Assembly (NCBI RefSeq): GCF_017052585.1 | Contig: NZ_JAFFHZ010000001.1 | Location: 2,894,501 to 2,958,500 of the forward strand | Reading direction: 5' to 3' | Source: Paenibacillus apiarius | GTDB lineage: Bacteria; Bacillota; Bacilli; Paenibacillales; Paenibacillaceae | DNA: 64,000 nt | Part shown: piece by piece, positions 34,711 through 43,133 of the stretch | Numbering within the stretch: position 1 is the first letter of the stretch | How the letters are laid out: every line of letters starts with the position of its first letter | The notes under the pieces: model-generated | What the model was told of the DNA's origin: nothing | The model's input: only the letters and a program-made list of their open reading frames with translations | Database searches by the model: none | Made by a program: the position numbers and the translations under genes

Positions 34711-34750
34711 AAGCAGACACGCCCTAGCAATAGGATGCGTGTCTGCTTTT
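34711..34750 (+). terminator. Rho-independent terminator after the sugar ABC operon
   Basis: AAGCAGACACGC pairs perfectly with GCGTGTCTGCTT across a 14-nt loop, followed by TTTTGC. Confidence 0.87.
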
Positions 34751-34880
34751 GCTATGTTAGGATACCATTATATAGCGGATGAAATACAAGAAAGGCCCTT
34801 GATACAATGGAATTGCAACGTTTTCAACTTATGCGCGACATAAAAATGGGCCAATTGAAAACTAACGGGGGAGAGAATTC

Positions 34881-35939
34881 ATGCAGATTATTCAGGGAAC
34901 GGCGCTGTTATTGCTTGTATTATCCTTGTTCAGTTTGTTCAGCTTCAAGGCCCCGAACGGCATGAAGGCGATGGGGGCACTGGCCAATGCGGCCGTGGCA
35001 AGCTTCCTCGTCGAAGCGTTTCAAAGCTATGTCGGCGGCGATATGCTGCAGATTGCGTTTTTGAAAGAGGTAGGCGTTGCTGCGGGCGGCATGGGGGGCG
35101 TTGCAGCCGCGGCCCTTGTCGCGCTTGCGATGGGCGCGTCTCCGGTGTATGCGATGATGCTGGGAGTGGCGTGCTCCGGACTCGGCCTCCTGCCTGGCTT
35201 CATTGCGGGCTATCTCGTCTCCTTCCTGGTGATGCGGTTCGAGAAGAAGGTGCCGGCCGGGCTCGATTTGGTGGCCTGCATCGTCATTGCGGCTCCGCTT
35301 GCAAGGGGAGTTGCGGTGTTGATCAGTCCGCTCGTTGATATGACACTCTTGAATATCGGCAGTATTATTTCAGCCACGGCAACAAACAACCCGATAGTGA
35401 TGGGGATTATACTGGGAGGCGTTATTACGGTTGTCGCTACGGCTCCGCTCAGCTCGATGGCGCTAACGGCGATGCTCGGATTGACGGGCCTTCCGATGGC
35501 GATCGGCGCGCTGGCGGTGATGGGCTCGTCCTTCATGAATTTTGTCTTCTTCCACCGGATGAAGTTCGGTGACCGCCGCACGACGCTTGCGGTAGCGATT
35601 GAGCCGCTGACGCAGGCGGATATCATATCCGCCAACCCAATACCCGTCTACATCACGAATTTTGTAGGCGGGGCCGCCGCCGGAGTCGTCGTGTCTCTAT
35701 TTGGACTTATCAACAATGCGACAGGGACGGCGACGCCGATTGCCGGCTTGATGGTGATGTACGGCTTCAACGATCCGCTCCCGGTGACGATCGCCGCCGC
35801 CTTGTGCGCCCTGGCCGGAGCGACTGCGGGGTGGCTCGGCTCCGTCGTGTTCCGCAATTACCCGATTCGTACCGTTATGGATGTCAGGGGCGTGCCGTTG
35901 AACCAGGGAACCAGCAATGGCACGGTACGGCAAGAGTAG
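34881..35939 (+). CDS. Stand-alone PTS IIC-type membrane protein (PTS_EIIC_2 family)
   Basis: This is a 352-residue, very hydrophobic protein with about nine to ten membrane segments. Segments such as AAGGMGGVAAAALVALAMGASPVY, GIILGGVITVVATAPLSSMALTAMLG and MVMYGFNDPLPVTIAAALCALAG match the PTS_EIIC_2 (PF13303) type. These proteins occur without EIIA or EIIB domains, and none is encoded nearby, so whether it moves sugar with phosphorylation is unknown. The start ATG follows GGGGGAGAGAATTC. It is preceded by a terminator, so it is its own transcription unit. Confidence 0.82.
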   Translation: MQIIQGTALLLLVLSLFSLFSFKAPNGMKAMGALANAAVASFLVEAFQSYVGGDMLQIAFLKEVGVAAGGMGGVAAAALVALAMGASPVYAMMLGVACSGLGLLPGFIAGYLVSFLVMRFEKKVPAGLDLVACIVIAAPLARGVAVLISPLVDMTLLNIGSIISATATNNPIVMGIILGGVITVVATAPLSSMALTAMLGLTGLPMAIGALAVMGSSFMNFVFFHRMKFGDRRTTLAVAIEPLTQADIISANPIPVYITNFVGGAAAGVVVSLFGLINNATGTATPIAGLMVMYGFNDPLPVTIAAALCALAGATAGWLGSVVFRNYPIRTVMDVRGVPLNQGTSNGTVRQE

Positions 35940-35994
35940 GGACAAGGATTGATTTGTGAAATCGAGGGCAGCTAGTGGGCTAGGCATGTGGAAC

Positions 35995-36170
35995 TGCAAA
36001 AATACAGGTTAAAACATGAAATAGTATCTTTTGGGCAGCGTGAGATGCAAAAATACAGCTAAAATGACCTCTTTTTACCGAGTAGCGATATTTGATGCAA
36101 TTGTAATGCGCTTTTACAGCTCAATCGGAAAATGCCGAGAGAAATGCGGAGATAAGATGCACTTTTGCAG
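35995..36170 (+). repeat. Four spaced 13-bp units in a gene-free region
   Basis: TGCAAAAATACAG occurs exactly at 35995 and 36046. Two variants follow on the same strand, TGCGCTTTTACAG at 36107 and TGCACTTTTGCAG at 36158. Spacings are 51, 61 and 51 bp. The flanking sequence between units is only faintly similar, so these are either a decayed tandem repeat of about 50 bp or spaced protein-binding sites. They fall inside the 890-bp stretch without a gene between the PTS IIC gene and the TrpX-like gene. Confidence 0.6.
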
Positions 36171-36231
36171 TAACGGCAGGACAGCGTGTGATGAATATAC
36201 CGTCGGGACAACATAAGAAGTGTAGTATTTT

Positions 36232-36272
36232 AACCTTGAATGGCTTCGCGCCTTTCAAGGTTTCTTTTTTTT
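36232..36272 (+). terminator. Rho-independent terminator in the intergenic region
   Basis: AACCTTGAA pairs with TTCAAGGTT over a 13-nt loop, followed by a T-rich tail (TCTTTTTTTT). It lies about 295 bp after the PTS IIC gene and before the promoter of the 20-kb unit. Confidence 0.8.
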
Positions 36273-36381
36273 GGAGGGGTCAGCAAGTCAACTATTTAAC
36301 TACTTGCAGGGAGGGCAGGGGTAGGGATGCTTGCAAAATCGCAGAGCAAGCAGCGTGAAAGTCTCTGTCTATAACTTTTAT

Positions 36382-36403
36382 CACATTTTAAATTTAAAAT
36401 GTG
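36382..36403. promoter_or_regulatory. Perfect 22-bp palindrome just upstream of the predicted promoter
   Basis: CACATTTTAAA followed by its exact complement TTTAAAATGTG lies eight bases before the TTGACA box at 36412. The position is that of an activator or repressor site for the transporter-dehydrogenase-paa unit. The cognate protein is unknown, and PaaX is one candidate. Confidence 0.6.
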
Positions 36404-36411
36404 TCCAAATA

Positions 36412-36441
36412 TTGACACTGTTTATGACTCCGTGATATTAT
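36412..36441 (+). promoter_or_regulatory. Predicted sigma-A promoter of the TrpX-like/2-oxo acid dehydrogenase/paa unit
   Basis: A perfect -35 box TTGACA (36412-36417) is followed by an 18-bp spacer and TATTAT (36436-36441). It would give an untranslated leader of about 385 bases before the ATG at 36834. Confidence 0.65.
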
Positions 36442-36833
36442 AACGTTAAAATAACGCACTATCAAAAAAACGTAGTATGATTTTTTCACTAACCATCCTC
36501 ACGACCAACACCGAATCTGTGTTATGCACTCCATCACGATATCTGCACATTTCCAAATCCTTTATGCAACATACCCGCATCCGGTCTTCAAAGGCACAGT
36601 TCTCGCAATGAAGAAAGCGCATTCAACTATGAACCATTGTTCAACTGAACGAACGAGCCAGAGCTATCAGGACTTCCTTCCGTAAAGACATTGAGCTAGA
36701 GCAAACGGATATTCCCGCCCAGATGACTGCAAGATTTCAATTCCACTCAGACAACTCGCCGATACGCTTTTGTTTACTACCCACTTTGAAAGCGCAAACA
36801 ATTACAATTCAAATTGTAAAGGAGCGAGCTTGG
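36442..36833 (+). other. Long predicted 5' leader of the TrpX-like gene
   Basis: About 390 bp with no convincing gene. It was checked for T-box signatures (AGGGTGGNACCGCG and an upstream specifier stem) and for other common riboswitch cores, and none was seen. Open codons before 36834 (from 36723) have no ribosome binding site and encode no recognisable signal. Confidence 0.4.
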
Positions 36834-37847
36834 ATGAAACAACTCTTTTCTATTCTCGCCGTCTGTTCTTTGCTGCTGCTGGCGGCATGCGGGTCCGTCA
36901 ACGAGCCTGCGGCGGCAGGCAAGCACAACGACGAAAACGCCGGGAAGAAAGTAATCAAAATCGGTATCGCGCAGTATGCAGAGCATCCTTCGCTGGATGG
37001 GGCCAGAGCGGGCTTTCTGCAGGCGCTGAAAGATGCCGGGTACAAGGAAAACGTCAATTTGCAAGTGGATATGCATAATGCGCAGGGAGACATGAACAAC
37101 AACATGACTATTGCGCAGAAGCTTGTCGGAGACAAGAACGACCTCATTCTGGCGATTGCCACGCCGACCGCGCTGGCGGTTGCGAAAGCGACGAAAGACA
37201 TTCCCGTCCTATTCACGGCCGTTACCGATCCGGTCGCATCCAAATTGGTCAAAACCCTCGAAGAGCCGGGAGGGAATGTGACAGGCACGCGGGACACGAA
37301 CCCAGAGGCGATTAAGAAGACGATGGAAACGATGAAGAGATTTTTTCCCGATGCAAAAAAAGTAGGGGTGATATACAACTCCGGGGAACAAAACTCCGTC
37401 GTCAACATCGCTAACGTTAAGCAGGTGCTGCAAGGCGGAGGGCTGGAAATCGTTGAGGCAACGGTCACGAACAGCTCGGAGGTGAAGCAGGCTGCCGATT
37501 CGTTGGTGGGACGGGCGGATATCATTTATTTGCCTTCGGACAATACCGTTATTTCGGCTCTGAGCTCGGTCGTGTCGGTGGCGAATGCCAAGGATATCCC
37601 GTTGTTCTGCGAGAGCAGCGAATCTGTCGGACAGGGCGCCTTCGCATCGGTGGGATTCCAGTACTACGATTTGGGATACACGACGGGCAAGATGGCGGTA
37701 GAGGTGCTGAAGGGCGCATCACCAGCCCAAATGCCAGTCCGTTTCTCCGAACAGCTCGATCTCATGATTAATCCCAAAGCAGCGGAAGAACAAGGCATTA
37801 CGTTGACGGAGGACATGAAGCAAGGCGCAATCCTGATAGAGAAATAA
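36834..37847 (+). CDS. ABC transporter substrate-binding lipoprotein, TrpX type
   Basis: The 337-residue lipoprotein has the lipobox LAAC after KQLFSILAVCSLLLL and an ABC_sub_bind (PF04392) mature domain: KVIKIGIAQYAEHPSLDGARAGF, IAQKLVGDKNDLILAIATPTALA, VLFTAVTDPVASKLV, ADIIYLPSDNTV, and QYYDLGYTTGKMAVEVL. Members include TrpX-like tryptophan binders, and the aromatic setting here suggests an aromatic amino or oxo acid, but specificity is not readable. The ATG at 36834 follows AAAGGAGCGAGCTTGG. It forms an operon with the permease and ATPase that follow. Confidence 0.9.
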   Translation: MKQLFSILAVCSLLLLAACGSVNEPAAAGKHNDENAGKKVIKIGIAQYAEHPSLDGARAGFLQALKDAGYKENVNLQVDMHNAQGDMNNNMTIAQKLVGDKNDLILAIATPTALAVAKATKDIPVLFTAVTDPVASKLVKTLEEPGGNVTGTRDTNPEAIKKTMETMKRFFPDAKKVGVIYNSGEQNSVVNIANVKQVLQGGGLEIVEATVTNSSEVKQAADSLVGRADIIYLPSDNTVISALSSVVSVANAKDIPLFCESSESVGQGAFASVGFQYYDLGYTTGKMAVEVLKGASPAQMPVRFSEQLDLMINPKAAEEQGITLTEDMKQGAILIEK

Positions 37848-37888
37848 ATCGGAGCAATAAATCGTTCCATTTTTAGGAGGATGCTATC

Positions 37889-38836
37889 GTGCTGTATGCG
37901 CTGACGGGTTCTGTTGAAGCAGGGGTCATTTACGCGTTGATGGCTCTGGGCGTTTACTTGACGTTTCGAATTCTCGATTTTCCCGACCTGACCGTCGACG
38001 GCAGCTTTGCCACCGGCGGGGCCGTAGCGGCGGTCATGATCACCAATGGATACTCCCCTCTGCTCGCGACGTTGGGCGCGATGCTGGCGGGATGCGTGGC
38101 AGGCAGCGTAACCGGGCTGCTTCATACGAAGGGCAAAATCAATACGCTGCTCTCCGGGATTATTTCGATGATTGCTTTGTATTCAATCAACTTGCGGATT
38201 ATGGGAAAGGCCAACACGCCGCTATTGGGCGCGGATACGTTGTTTACGGAAATTTCATCCTTCCTTTCCAGTCTGCAACCGCTCTCGATTCTGGCGGCTG
38301 TAGGGGTGTCCGTCCTATTAATCAAATGGGCAATCGACTGGTTTCTCGATACGGAAATCGGCTTGGCCATCCGTGCGACCGGCGACAATACGAAGATGAT
38401 CCGCAGCTTCTCCGCGAACACCGACAACATGAAGATTATCGGGCTGAGCCTCTCCAACGGTTTGGTAGCGTTGTCAGGCGCCTTGATTGCGCAGTATCAA
38501 GAATTTGCGGACATTTCGATGGGAATCGGGATCATCATTATCGGATTGGCTTCGGTCATTATGGGCGAAGCGATCTTCGGCCATTCTTCGATTCGGCGGG
38601 CGACCTTCGCCGTTATCGGCGGGGCAATCGTCTATCGCTTGATTATTATGTTCGCGCTCCGCATCGGGCTCGATCCGAATGATTTAAAGCTGCTGACCGC
38701 CTTTATTGTGGTGATTGCGCTCGTGTCGTCGCGGATGATCGATACATGGAAAGACAGACGGGTGCGGACCACGAAGGAGGAGCCGCTTGCCGTGGCCGGT
38801 CAAGGAGCAAGGGGGGAGAGCCATGCTGAAACTTAA
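37889..38836 (+). CDS. ABC transporter permease, TrpY type (branched-chain permease family)
   Basis: The 315-residue membrane protein of the BPD_transp_2 class has about eight to nine helices: GVIYALMALGVYLTFRILDFPDLTVDGSFATGG at the start and GLALAI-like ATGDNTKMIRSFSANTD in the cytoplasmic loop. DFPDLTVDGSF is characteristic of permeases paired with TrpX-type binding proteins. The GTG start follows TTAGGAGGATGCTATC. It overlaps the ATPase gene by 14 bp, implying coupled translation. Confidence 0.9.
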   Translation: MLYALTGSVEAGVIYALMALGVYLTFRILDFPDLTVDGSFATGGAVAAVMITNGYSPLLATLGAMLAGCVAGSVTGLLHTKGKINTLLSGIISMIALYSINLRIMGKANTPLLGADTLFTEISSFLSSLQPLSILAAVGVSVLLIKWAIDWFLDTEIGLAIRATGDNTKMIRSFSANTDNMKIIGLSLSNGLVALSGALIAQYQEFADISMGIGIIIIGLASVIMGEAIFGHSSIRRATFAVIGGAIVYRLIIMFALRIGLDPNDLKLLTAFIVVIALVSSRMIDTWKDRRVRTTKEEPLAVAGQGARGESHAET

Positions 38837-39611
38837 CGGGATCCGCAAGGTGTTCAATCGCAGGACGGCGAGCGAAAAGATAGCTTTGCAAGAGATTAAT
38901 CTGAAGCTTCATCCCGGCGACTTCGTCACGATCATCGGCTCCAACGGGGCAGGCAAATCCACGTTGATGAACATCATATCCGGAGGGATGGCGCCGGATA
39001 GCGGCACGATTGAGATCGACGGTGAAATGGTGACCGGCTTGTCCGAATACGAGCGCGCGCGCAAGATCGGGCGCGTGTTCCAAGACCCGATGGCAGGAAC
39101 GGCGCCAACGATGACTATCGAAGAGAATTTGGCGGTTGCTTTCTCGCGCGACAAGAGCCGCACCCTGCACAGGGGCGTGGACAAGAAGCGTAAGGAGCTG
39201 TTCCGTGAACACTTGGCCTCGCTGCATCTCGGGCTTGAGCACCGGCTGACGGCGAAGGCGGGACTGCTGTCCGGCGGCGAGAGGCAGGCGCTCAGCCTGC
39301 TGATGGCGACGTTCACGCAGCCGAAGGTGCTGCTGTTAGACGAACATACGGCAGCGCTTGATCCGGCGCGGGCGCAGCTGATTACGTCGCTGACCAAGGA
39401 AGTGGTGGAGCGTTCCAAGTTTACCACGCTGATGGTCACCCACAACATGCAGCAGGCCATCGAACTGGGCAACCGTTTGATTATGATGGACGCCGGCCAG
39501 ATTATTCTGGATGTTCCGGAGGAGGAAAAAAAGCAGTTGACGATTGAAGATTTGTTGAAGAAGTTCGCCCTGTTGAAGGGCGTAGCCGACGACCGTTTGC
39601 TCTTGGGATAG
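38823..39611 (+). CDS. ABC transporter ATP-binding protein, TrpZ type
   Basis: The 262-residue ATPase has Walker A GSNGAGKST, the Q-loop region FQDPMAGTAPTMTIEENLA, signature LSGGERQALSL, Walker B VLLLDEHTAALDP and the switch His in MVTHNMQQAIELG. It energises the TrpX/TrpY-type importer. The ATG at 38823 follows GGGGGGAGAGCC. The stop abuts the region before the E1-alpha gene, with 30 bp to its start, so the dehydrogenase genes are likely on the same transcript. Confidence 0.93.
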   Translation: MLKLNGIRKVFNRRTASEKIALQEINLKLHPGDFVTIIGSNGAGKSTLMNIISGGMAPDSGTIEIDGEMVTGLSEYERARKIGRVFQDPMAGTAPTMTIEENLAVAFSRDKSRTLHRGVDKKRKELFREHLASLHLGLEHRLTAKAGLLSGGERQALSLLMATFTQPKVLLLDEHTAALDPARAQLITSLTKEVVERSKFTTLMVTHNMQQAIELGNRLIMMDAGQIILDVPEEEKKQLTIEDLLKKFALLKGVADDRLLLG

Positions 39612-39641
39612 ATGAACGGAAAGCCGAAAGGAGCGATAGGA

Positions 39642-40799
39642 ATGATTCATAGTCAGGGGCATTCGCCGACCCCGCTTATCGAGGAAATCGAAGAAATCGA
39701 AGAAATGGCGATGAAGCATGACAAGCCGCGCGGGTTGCAGGAGCCGTACCAAGTGTTGACGCCGGATGGGGAGCTTCGCCATGGAATCGAGGGGGAAATT
39801 GACGAGGCTCTGATGGTGAAAATGTACGAAAACATGGTGCTGGTGCGGATGTTCGATCGGAAGGCGGTTAACCTGCAAAGACAAGGCAGGATGGGCACCT
39901 ATGCCCCATATGAAGGGCAGGAAGCTTCGCAAGTGGGCAGCGCAATGGCGCTGTCTCCCGAAGATTGGCTGTTCCCCAGCTACCGCGATCACGCCGCTGC
40001 GATTACGCATGGGCAGTCGCTCAGCCGTGTCCTCCTGTATTGGATGGGGCATATGGAAGGCTCCGTCAGTCCGGAAGGCCGGAAAATCATGCCGCCGTGC
40101 GTCCCGATTGCCACCCAGCTAACGCATGCCGTAGGAACGTCATGGGCCGCCAAGCTGAAAGGGGAGAAGCAGGCAAGCATTGCTTACTTTGGCGAGGGGG
40201 CGACCTCGGAGGGCGACTTCCATGAGGCGTTGAATTTTGCCGGCGTGTACCAAGCGGCCACCGTCTTCTTCTGCCAGAACAACGGCTATGCGATTAGCGT
40301 GCCATTTCATGCCCAATCCGCTTCCCGGACGATTGCCCAGCGCGCGGCCGCTTACGATATGGCAGGGGTCCGCGTAGACGGGAACGATATATTTGCCGTA
40401 TGGCTGACGGTCCGTGAAGCGATTGAGCGGGGTTTGAGCGGCGGCGGACCGACTCTGATCGAGGCGGTCACGTTCCGCTACGGGGCGCATACGACGAGCG
40501 ACGATCCGAGGAAATACCGCGATCAGGCGCGGCTTGCCGCGGAATGGCGGGAACAGCGCGATCCCGTGCAGCGGCTGCAGCTGTATCTTCAAAAGCGGGG
40601 GTTATGGAGCGCGAAGGACGAGGAACAACTGCTGGAGCGGGTCACGGGCCTGATCGAGGATGCGGTCGCCGAGGCGGAGAGCTATCCCAAGTCCCAGCCC
40701 GCAGACATGTTCAAGCATGTGTGCGCCGAGACGCCTTGGCCCGTTGCCGAGCAGCGGGCACAGAGCGGCCTGTGCGCGGAAAGGGAAGGTGAGCCATGA
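39642..40799 (+). CDS. 2-oxo acid dehydrogenase E1 component, alpha subunit
   Basis: This is the thiamine-diphosphate-dependent decarboxylase half of a pyruvate or branched-chain type complex. The 385-residue protein has YEGQEASQVGSAMAL, the E1 active-site stretch SYRDHAAAITHG, a TPP-binding motif GEGATSEGDFHEALNFAGVY ending at the NN of FFCQNNGYAIS, and the phosphorylation-loop-like RYGAHTTSDDPRKYR. Glu replaces Gly-Asp-Gly's Asp in GEG, which is common. The first ~25 residues include an acidic IEEIEEIEEM repeat. The ATG at 39642 follows AAAGGAG. It overlaps the beta-subunit gene by four bases. Confidence 0.9.
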   Translation: MIHSQGHSPTPLIEEIEEIEEMAMKHDKPRGLQEPYQVLTPDGELRHGIEGEIDEALMVKMYENMVLVRMFDRKAVNLQRQGRMGTYAPYEGQEASQVGSAMALSPEDWLFPSYRDHAAAITHGQSLSRVLLYWMGHMEGSVSPEGRKIMPPCVPIATQLTHAVGTSWAAKLKGEKQASIAYFGEGATSEGDFHEALNFAGVYQAATVFFCQNNGYAISVPFHAQSASRTIAQRAAAYDMAGVRVDGNDIFAVWLTVREAIERGLSGGGPTLIEAVTFRYGAHTTSDDPRKYRDQARLAAEWREQRDPVQRLQLYLQKRGLWSAKDEEQLLERVTGLIEDAVAEAESYPKSQPADMFKHVCAETPWPVAEQRAQSGLCAEREGEP

Positions 40800-41779
40800 G
40801 TCGCAGCATGACGATATTGCAAGCGGTAACCGAAGCGCTGGACCAGAAGCTGGCCGATGATCGGCGCGTCATCCTGATGGGGGAAGACATCGGCGTCAAC
40901 GGGGGCGTATTCCGGGCGACCGACGGACTGTTCGGCAAGTATGGCGAAGAACGGGTTGTCGATACGCCGCTGGCCGAAGCCGGAATTATTGGTTCGGCTA
41001 TCGGGTTTGCGCTGAACGGCTTGGTTCCTGTAGTCGAAATTCAGTTTCTGGCCTTCATATATCCCGGCTTTGAACAAATTATTTCCCATGCGGCGCGGAT
41101 GCGCTATCGAACCCGGGGGCAGTTCAATGTCCCCATGGTCATACGAACGCCTTACGGAGCGGGAATCCGTGGTCCGGAGCTTCATTCGGAGAGCGTAGAA
41201 GCGTTTTTTGTCCATACGCCCGGGCTCAAGGTGGTCGTGCCGAGCAATCCTTATGATGCCAAAGGCTTGCTGATCAGCGCGATCGAAGATCCCGACCCGG
41301 TCATTTTCCTTGAGCCTGCCCAGATCTATCGCGCTTTCAAAGCCGAGGTCCCGGAGGATATGTACCGCGTTCCTTTGGGCAAAGCGAGCATCGTTCAGGA
41401 GGGCAGCGATGCGACGATTATTTCGTGGGGAGCCATGATGCGGGTGGCGCTCGCGGCGGCGCAGCAGATGGAGCAGGAGAACGGCTGGTCATGCGAAGTG
41501 ATCGACCTGCGCTCGCTCTATCCGCTCGACCGGGACACGATTGCCGAATCCGTCAAGAAGACGGGACGCGCCATCATTGTCCACGAAGCGCACAAGACGG
41601 CCGGTGTCGGTTCTGAAATTATTTCCTTAATCAATGATGAAGCGCTTATGTATCTACGGGCGCCGGTAAAGCGAATTACCGGATTCGACGTTCCGGTTCC
41701 GCAGTTTTCGCTCGAAGACTTCTACGTGCCGACGGTAGAACGGGTGAGGCATGGAATCGCAGATACGATCCAGTTCTGA
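40796..41779 (+). CDS. 2-oxo acid dehydrogenase E1 component, beta subunit
   Basis: The 327-residue partner of E1-alpha has MGEDIGVNGGVFRATDGL, DTPLAEAGIIGSAIGFALNG, EIQFLAFIYPGFEQI, TPYGAGIRGPELHSES with the active-site His, and VIDLRSLYPLDRDTI. Its residue pattern is closer to PdhB than to BkdAB of Bacillus (GVNGGVFRATDGL, PYDAKGLLISAI). That leaves pyruvate-like or aromatic 2-oxo acid substrates open. Start and stop codons overlap (ATGA) with the alpha gene. It is followed by the E2 gene after 25 bp. Confidence 0.9.
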   Translation: MSRSMTILQAVTEALDQKLADDRRVILMGEDIGVNGGVFRATDGLFGKYGEERVVDTPLAEAGIIGSAIGFALNGLVPVVEIQFLAFIYPGFEQIISHAARMRYRTRGQFNVPMVIRTPYGAGIRGPELHSESVEAFFVHTPGLKVVVPSNPYDAKGLLISAIEDPDPVIFLEPAQIYRAFKAEVPEDMYRVPLGKASIVQEGSDATIISWGAMMRVALAAAQQMEQENGWSCEVIDLRSLYPLDRDTIAESVKKTGRAIIVHEAHKTAGVGSEIISLINDEALMYLRAPVKRITGFDVPVPQFSLEDFYVPTVERVRHGIADTIQF

Positions 41780-41804
41780 CCGTTGTGGAGGAGGAAGAAC
41801 GAGA

Positions 41805-43133
41805 ATGATGGAGTTTAAGCTCCCCGATGTGGGAGAAGGCATTCACGAAGGAGAAATCGGCAAATGGCTGATTAAGGAAGGAGAACGGGTCAGCTGCGAC
41901 CAGCCGATCGTCGAGGTGCTGACGGATAAAGTGAACGCCGAATTGACCGCTCCGGCAGGGGGCGTGGTGCGTAAGCTGATGTTTGCCGAAGGGGATAAGG
42001 TCGAAGTGGGAGAGGTGTTATTTCTCCTTGACGAAGAAGGGAGAGCAACCCTCGGCGGGATCGGGGAAGCGGAGCAAGCTGCCGCTGCGCCTTCGCCCGC
42101 TGTGTCACCGCCCGCTGAATCGCGCATTGCTTCCGTCCACCCGCCAAGGCGGGCCCGGGCTGCGCCTTATGTCCGCCAGCTCGCGCGGCAACTCAAGATC
42201 GACATGGAGCAGGTGACGGCAGGCGGCGCGGACGGGCGCATAACCGAAGAGGATTTGAGGCGTTATGCGGACACCCGGGAAGCAGGCGATCCGGCATCCG
42301 CAGTTTCCGAAGCAACAGCTTCAGGCCGCAGCGGATCTGACGGCGGCGTTGCTCTGCAAACGCATCACCCGTCCCGGCCCCCGGCAGACTCGGTATCCGC
42401 CGCCCGAATGGACAGCGAGACGCCATCCTGTGCCGAAGAGCGAATCCCGCTGCGGGGCGTACGCCTGAAAATCGCCGAACGGCTGGTCAAAGCGGCGACA
42501 ATCATCCCCCACGTCACGCAGGTGGATGAGCTGGAAGCCGATGCGCTGCAAGCGCTGCGGGAACGTCTGCAGCCGATTGCGGCCGAGCGGCAGGTGAAAT
42601 TGACGTACTTGCCGTTTTTTATCAAGGCATTGGTCATTGCGCTCAAAGAATTCCCGGCCTTCAATGCTTCGCTTGACGACGGGAGCAAGGAAATCGTATT
42701 GAAGCGCTACTACCATATCGGAATTGCGACCGACACGCCAGACGGACTGATTGTCCCGGTCATCCGGCATGCCGACAAGAAGACTCTTTTTCAATTGGCG
42801 GAAGAAATCGCCCGCTTGACGCTGCAGGCGCGGGAAGGAAAGCTGGCGCTTGAACAGATTACCGGCGGCACCTTTACGATTAGCAACGTCGGGCCGATCG
42901 GCAGCTTGCTGGCCACCCCGATCATCAACCATCCGGAAGCGGCCATTTTGGCGCTGCACAAGATGGAGCCGCGCATGGTCGTGCGCAACGGGGAAGGCGT
43001 CATTCGGCTGATGATGAATATGGCGCTATCGTTCGACCACCGGCTGATCGACGGCGCGGATGCGATCCGTTTTACCAACCGCATGAAGCGGCTGCTTGAG
43101 CATCCCGACTTGCTATGGGCGGAGATGGTATAG
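41805..43133 (+). CDS. 2-oxo acid dehydrogenase E2 component (dihydrolipoyl acyltransferase)
   Basis: The 442-residue core enzyme has one lipoyl domain with lipoyl-Lys42 in VEVLTDKVNAELTAP, a flexible Pro/Ala linker, an E3/E1-binding domain (PYVRQLARQLKIDMEQVTAGGADGRITEEDL, ~125-155), a second long Ser/Pro linker, and a catalytic domain ending MALSFDHRLIDGADAIRF with the active His and Asp. TDKVNAE is the lipoyl motif of branched-chain (BkdB-like) E2 proteins; PdhC-type motifs read DKAVVE. The ATG at 41805 follows GGAGGAGGAAGAACGAGA. The acyl group is unknown. Confidence 0.92.
   Translation: MMEFKLPDVGEGIHEGEIGKWLIKEGERVSCDQPIVEVLTDKVNAELTAPAGGVVRKLMFAEGDKVEVGEVLFLLDEEGRATLGGIGEAEQAAAAPSPAVSPPAESRIASVHPPRRARAAPYVRQLARQLKIDMEQVTAGGADGRITEEDLRRYADTREAGDPASAVSEATASGRSGSDGGVALQTHHPSRPPADSVSAARMDSETPSCAEERIPLRGVRLKIAERLVKAATIIPHVTQVDELEADALQALRERLQPIAAERQVKLTYLPFFIKALVIALKEFPAFNASLDDGSKEIVLKRYYHIGIATDTPDGLIVPVIRHADKKTLFQLAEEIARLTLQAREGKLALEQITGGTFTISNVGPIGSLLATPIINHPEAAILALHKMEPRMVVRNGEGVIRLMMNMALSFDHRLIDGADAIRFTNRMKRLLEHPDLLWAEMV

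Noticed and set aside
36442-36833. T-box riboswitch before the TrpX-like gene
   Set aside because: The AGGGTGGNACCGCG antiterminator motif and specifier-loop layout are absent.
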